A program made the position numbers and the translations under genes. Positions 61,110-64,000 of a stretch of 64,000 bases of DNA are shown one piece after another. The notes under the pieces are model-generated. The model was not told the DNA's origin, did not search any database, and saw only the letters and a list, made by a program, of their open reading frames with translations. Origin of the DNA: Corythucha ciliata (taxonomy: Eukaryota > Arthropoda > Insecta > Hemiptera > Tingidae); contig CM075937.1 in NCBI GenBank assembly GCA_038030265.1, positions 4,092,001 through 4,156,000 of the forward strand, written 5' to 3'. Within the stretch, counting starts at the first letter, position 1; every line of letters begins with the position of its first letter.

Positions 61110-61455
61110 TCCAGTAGCGCTGATACTATATCCAAGTATGTACATAGCTAGTGTTGAATGGATACCAGTAAAGTATCAATACCTTACTCATTTGAAGTAT
61201 TGAATGGCAAGTATCGAATAGTACGTGGTATCGGAAGTAAAGTATCGATAATATAATATGAGTTTCAAAAATGGTAATTGGAGTAAAATATCGATACTTT
61301 TCAATCGACACCCAGTAGTTTTGGTATTGATACTTTTTCCCCCCATACCAAGTACTATTAGATACTTTTACTCGATACTGTAAATGAGTATCTCAGGTAT
61401 CGATACTTATCATTCGATACTGAGTACGATTCGATACTTTTTTGCCGGTATATCA
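61110..61455. repeat. Module of repeated AGTATCGATACT motifs
   Basis: At least nine occurrences of AGTATCGA, TATCGATACTT or close variants in 350 bases, in both orientations. A possible hAT-like end CAGTAGCGCTGATAC is at 61112-61126. Subterminal motif clusters of this kind bind transposases in some hAT elements, but no matching right end or target duplication was found. Confidence 0.5.
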
Positions 61456-62149
61456 GGGTAGGGATCGTTAGTTCAAACATTTTCATGGCGCGAATCGTCA
61501 GTTTAGCTGATTTCAATTTTAAGGCACGTTTAGTCATTGCCCACACCCTGTTAAGTCATTAGCAACACCCAAAAACGTGCGTGGCTAACGCTTAAATGCC
61601 AAAGTTGCCTTTTACTTATATTGTGACGTCATATAACAGTCATTCCGAACATACGATGATCATGTAAGTGAGACCGATTTTTGATTACAAATTGACTGGT
61701 TATAGGTAAATTATAAATAAATTCCTCCTCTCGGCAACAAGATGTAAAGTGATTTGGACCCCAAGCACCAACCATATGAACATCCCTATAGGTGGGTGGG
61801 TCCTATATTTCCAGAATTCTGCCGGACCTCATTGGAATCGTTTCGGCGCCACTCCACGCAATCAAACAAATGTATTCCCTCGAAAAATGAAGCAGACTCC
61901 ACAAAAGCATAATAGAACAGAACTTGTGAACGGGCCTTGAGAGCCAAACATGGGAACGGTTTTCTTAATAAATTGTGGTGATTTGTAATGGAGTTGAATC
62001 CACCAAATTTGCTTCTTACTGGCAAATTTGGGAAGATGAAGGGGTTGAATGCCGTTAGTAGTATATGTATAGTAAAAAGAATGGACCTAGATTTTCTGTG
62101 GATGTAATCGGGCAATGACTATTTTAGAACGTAATTGCATTAATCTTAC
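61456..62149. other. No recognisable gene
   Basis: AT-rich. A 109-codon minus-strand frame (61786-62115) has no recognisable domain. Confidence 0.5.
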
Positions 62150-62176
62150 CAGAAAATAAGATAGCAGGGGCTTCAT
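62150..62176 (-). CDS. Possible first exon (MKPLLSYFL) ending at a splice donor
   Basis: On the minus strand ATG at 62176-62174, in good start context (GTAAAATGA), is followed by nine codons to CTG|GTAAGA, a consensus donor in phase 0. MKPLLSYFL looks like the start of a signal peptide split by the first intron. No promoter is obvious: a TATAG lies about 90 bases upstream. The downstream exon was not found. Confidence 0.3.
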
Positions 62177-62179
62177 TTT

Positions 62180-62420
62180 ACGAGTGTGAACGCCCAGAAG
62201 TGCGGTCTAATCTCTTGTTTTGACATCTGGCCTTCACATGGGCCCACTATACTCCCGACAATTGAGGCGATCTAGTAGCTTCTGGGCCATTCTTTCTGGA
62301 GTCGAGGTGGTTCGATGTAGTACGTTCTCAGTCTGACCCCGACCCCGGCGAAGCGACTAGAAACAGGCCCAGGGTGACATTAGCCGACCGTACCCGTGAA
62401 TAGTCCTGTGTTCCCGTTTC
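62180..62420. repeat. GC-rich island, possible transposable-element fragment
   Basis: Clearly GC-richer than its flanks. On the minus strand a frame of about 40 codons is open, reading TSTPERMAQKLLDRLNCREY and stopping soon after. The composition and abrupt edges resemble other GC-rich islands here (11.6-11.9, 44.4-44.9 kb) and suggest inserted sequence. Confidence 0.3.
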
Positions 62421-64000
62421 GTGTATCAACAAAAATACGCGTTTGTCCACTTTAAAATCTCCCCGGCGTTGTTAACTGGGCTATTTTTAGGATTAATTTT
62501 TTCAAACTCTATCGATTCGACCTAGGCCTAATGGCAATCAGGTGGGCATGGCTGGAAAACGTGCCAAAGAAGACGGATGATGGGGTAGAGGAGGAGGTCT
62601 GGCTTGAATCGGAACAATTTGAAAAAATAGCTCTAAAATTCACCCCTTAGCCCCTTGGCAAAAACTTTTAATCATTATATTCCTGTCATTGGCTTCAGTC
62701 ATTCAGTATTTCAGTCATTGGCGTCGTTACGGAAGTTAAGGTCAAGCCTCATATTATCTCAGTTAGGCCAGAAAAACTTGTAATTTTGCCGCTATACTTG
62801 GCTATATGTAGCTGGTTATAAGTAATTGTAGTGACAGCATAAGGGCCCCGCCCCACCACGCCACTGTCCTGTGCGTGTGTTTGTTGACGTTCACCAAGAT
62901 GAACAAAAACGACACAAAATAGCGTGAAGGGGCGAGAAACATGCATACGGAAGTTGAACGCTATGGCCCACTGATCAAATGCGACGTTAGATAAACAATA
63001 AAAACCCATAACAAAAATTAATTTCTGAATTTTTTTTCCCTCGTAATTCTTCTAATAAAACACGGTCGATATGGAACCAAGTTATGCGGTATTTGGTCTA
63101 CTTTTGTTTCAAGGTGGGCCCGGTAGTGAAAGTAAAAAAAAAGATAATAATTAGGCTTTCGTACGAGAGGTGCTGGCTTTAAAAAAGGGAAAGTGTAAAA
63201 ATTGACGAGCGGAATTATCGCCAGAGAATCAGTGGTGAAAAGAACTGAATGAATGGATTCCAATCAGACAGCGGTTACTGGAAGAATTTTACCGTTAGAG
63301 GTTGGCGTAGTTATGATGAAAGACCCTAGAAAGGAATGACCATTAAAAAATAGCTAAGGACGAATGTGTCAATTTGCTTTTGTAACCTTATTCTTCTATT
63401 TCCATTATTATAATAATAAGTCGCACGCTAATGCCCCCCACCCGCCACCATCAGCCTAAAATTCGAATTTCTATTCCTCTGCTGCCTTCATACTGCCGTT
63501 CGTACTTCGCACTATTTCGAAGTTTCCGGGTCTCCCAAACTGGCTACAAAAAAAAAAAAAAAACACGATATGGAAAAGGATGCACGTTCTAACCTCATTC
63601 TAAGCTTTCATTCAGGTATTTAACGATGCGACTGTACCGATAGTACGATCACATTGTTTCCAGTGAACGTCTGGTGTCACATGGACAGCCCACACAGTTG
63701 GAGTATATATCGCTCACGTTTTCCCCAAATTTAAGGCTATGCCCATGTCCGGGTTTTCCAGGAAATGTATACTCGTTCAAGATTTTCAAGGAATGTCTTG
63801 CCCGAGCGGGGGAAAGGCCGTCGATTCATTCAAAACGTTGAAATGACGTAATTTATATCACTTCGAGCGGAACCCACGAATAAACGAGCGTCTATCACTT
63901 GGAGATTTCTCCGTGGTATAACAATTCAAGTCAGCGCAACAGCATCCTTCCGGTGACTTTGAGAAAAGGACACAGTTATGCTAATGGTCAATGCTAAGGA
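62421..64000. other. No recognisable gene
   Basis: AT-rich sequence with an A run at 63547-63562 and a TATATA at 63704-63709 that lacks a matching initiator. No frame with a recognisable domain. Confidence 0.55.

Noticed and set aside
63704..63709. TATATA box-like motif
   Set aside because: No initiator at the expected distance and no exon downstream.

Overview
The window looks like nuclear DNA of an arthropod, probably an insect. It is AT-rich and gene-poor, with spliceosomal intron signals, TCAGT-type initiators, a decayed I-clade LINE ending in a triplet (AAT/TAA)n tail, cut-and-paste transposon remnants and much non-coding sequence. I cannot name the species. Nothing suggests bacterial operons, CRISPR, a plasmid or a prophage. 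No complete protein-coding gene is visible. What remains of genes are short first exons and possible internal exons, consistent with genes whose other exons lie outside the window or are too diverged to recognise by eye.

Layout. 1-3.5 kb: mostly featureless, with one candidate 52-base minus-strand exon (1929-1980). 3.5-6.5 kb: a 2971-bp hAT-like non-autonomous transposon with perfect 14-bp terminal inverted repeats (TIRs) and a perfect 8-bp target duplication, enclosing a second, degenerate element filled with a ~30-bp minisatellite (type I). 6.7-7.5 kb: a fold-back repeat and other dispersed repeats. 7.5-21.5 kb: mostly empty, with candidate exons at 9.65 kb (+) and 10.8 kb (-), and GC-rich islands at 11.4 and 15.7 kb. 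21.5-24.25 kb: a second hAT-like element (2776 bp, 8-bp duplication with one mismatch) that carries two different minisatellite families and a 273-bp mariner-like MITE. 24-30 kb: mostly empty. 30.9-32.2 kb: a type I array bordered on both sides by an 18-bp repeat family. 33.9-34.3 kb: possible LTR remnant. 34.7-37.65 kb: 5'-truncated, frameshifted I-clade LINE (RT, RNase H, CCHC). 40.7-42.3 kb: diverged type II array. 42.9 kb: a good promoter and first-exon candidate (+). 45.2-45.6 and 49.7-51.8 kb: type III and type II arrays with hAT-like end motifs. 48.15-49.28 kb: 296-bp tandem satellite, four copies. 53.9-54.7 kb: two TATA-type promoter candidates (+). 55.5-56.1 kb: type I array. 58.7 kb: the best gene evidence, a minus-strand first coding exon encoding a classic signal peptide ending at a splice donor. 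59.8-61.1 kb: type II array with a 136-bp Harbinger-like MITE. 61.1-61.45 kb: a module of AGTATCGATACT motifs. 62.15 kb: another minus-strand ATG-to-donor mini-exon.

The most unusual property is a set of degenerate minisatellite families sharing a modal ~30-bp unit. At least two arrays sit inside TIR-bounded hAT-like elements, and because 30 is a multiple of three they can be read as diverged ten-residue peptide repeats. The window also has about thirty poly-G or poly-C runs of nine or more bases, far more than its base composition predicts.
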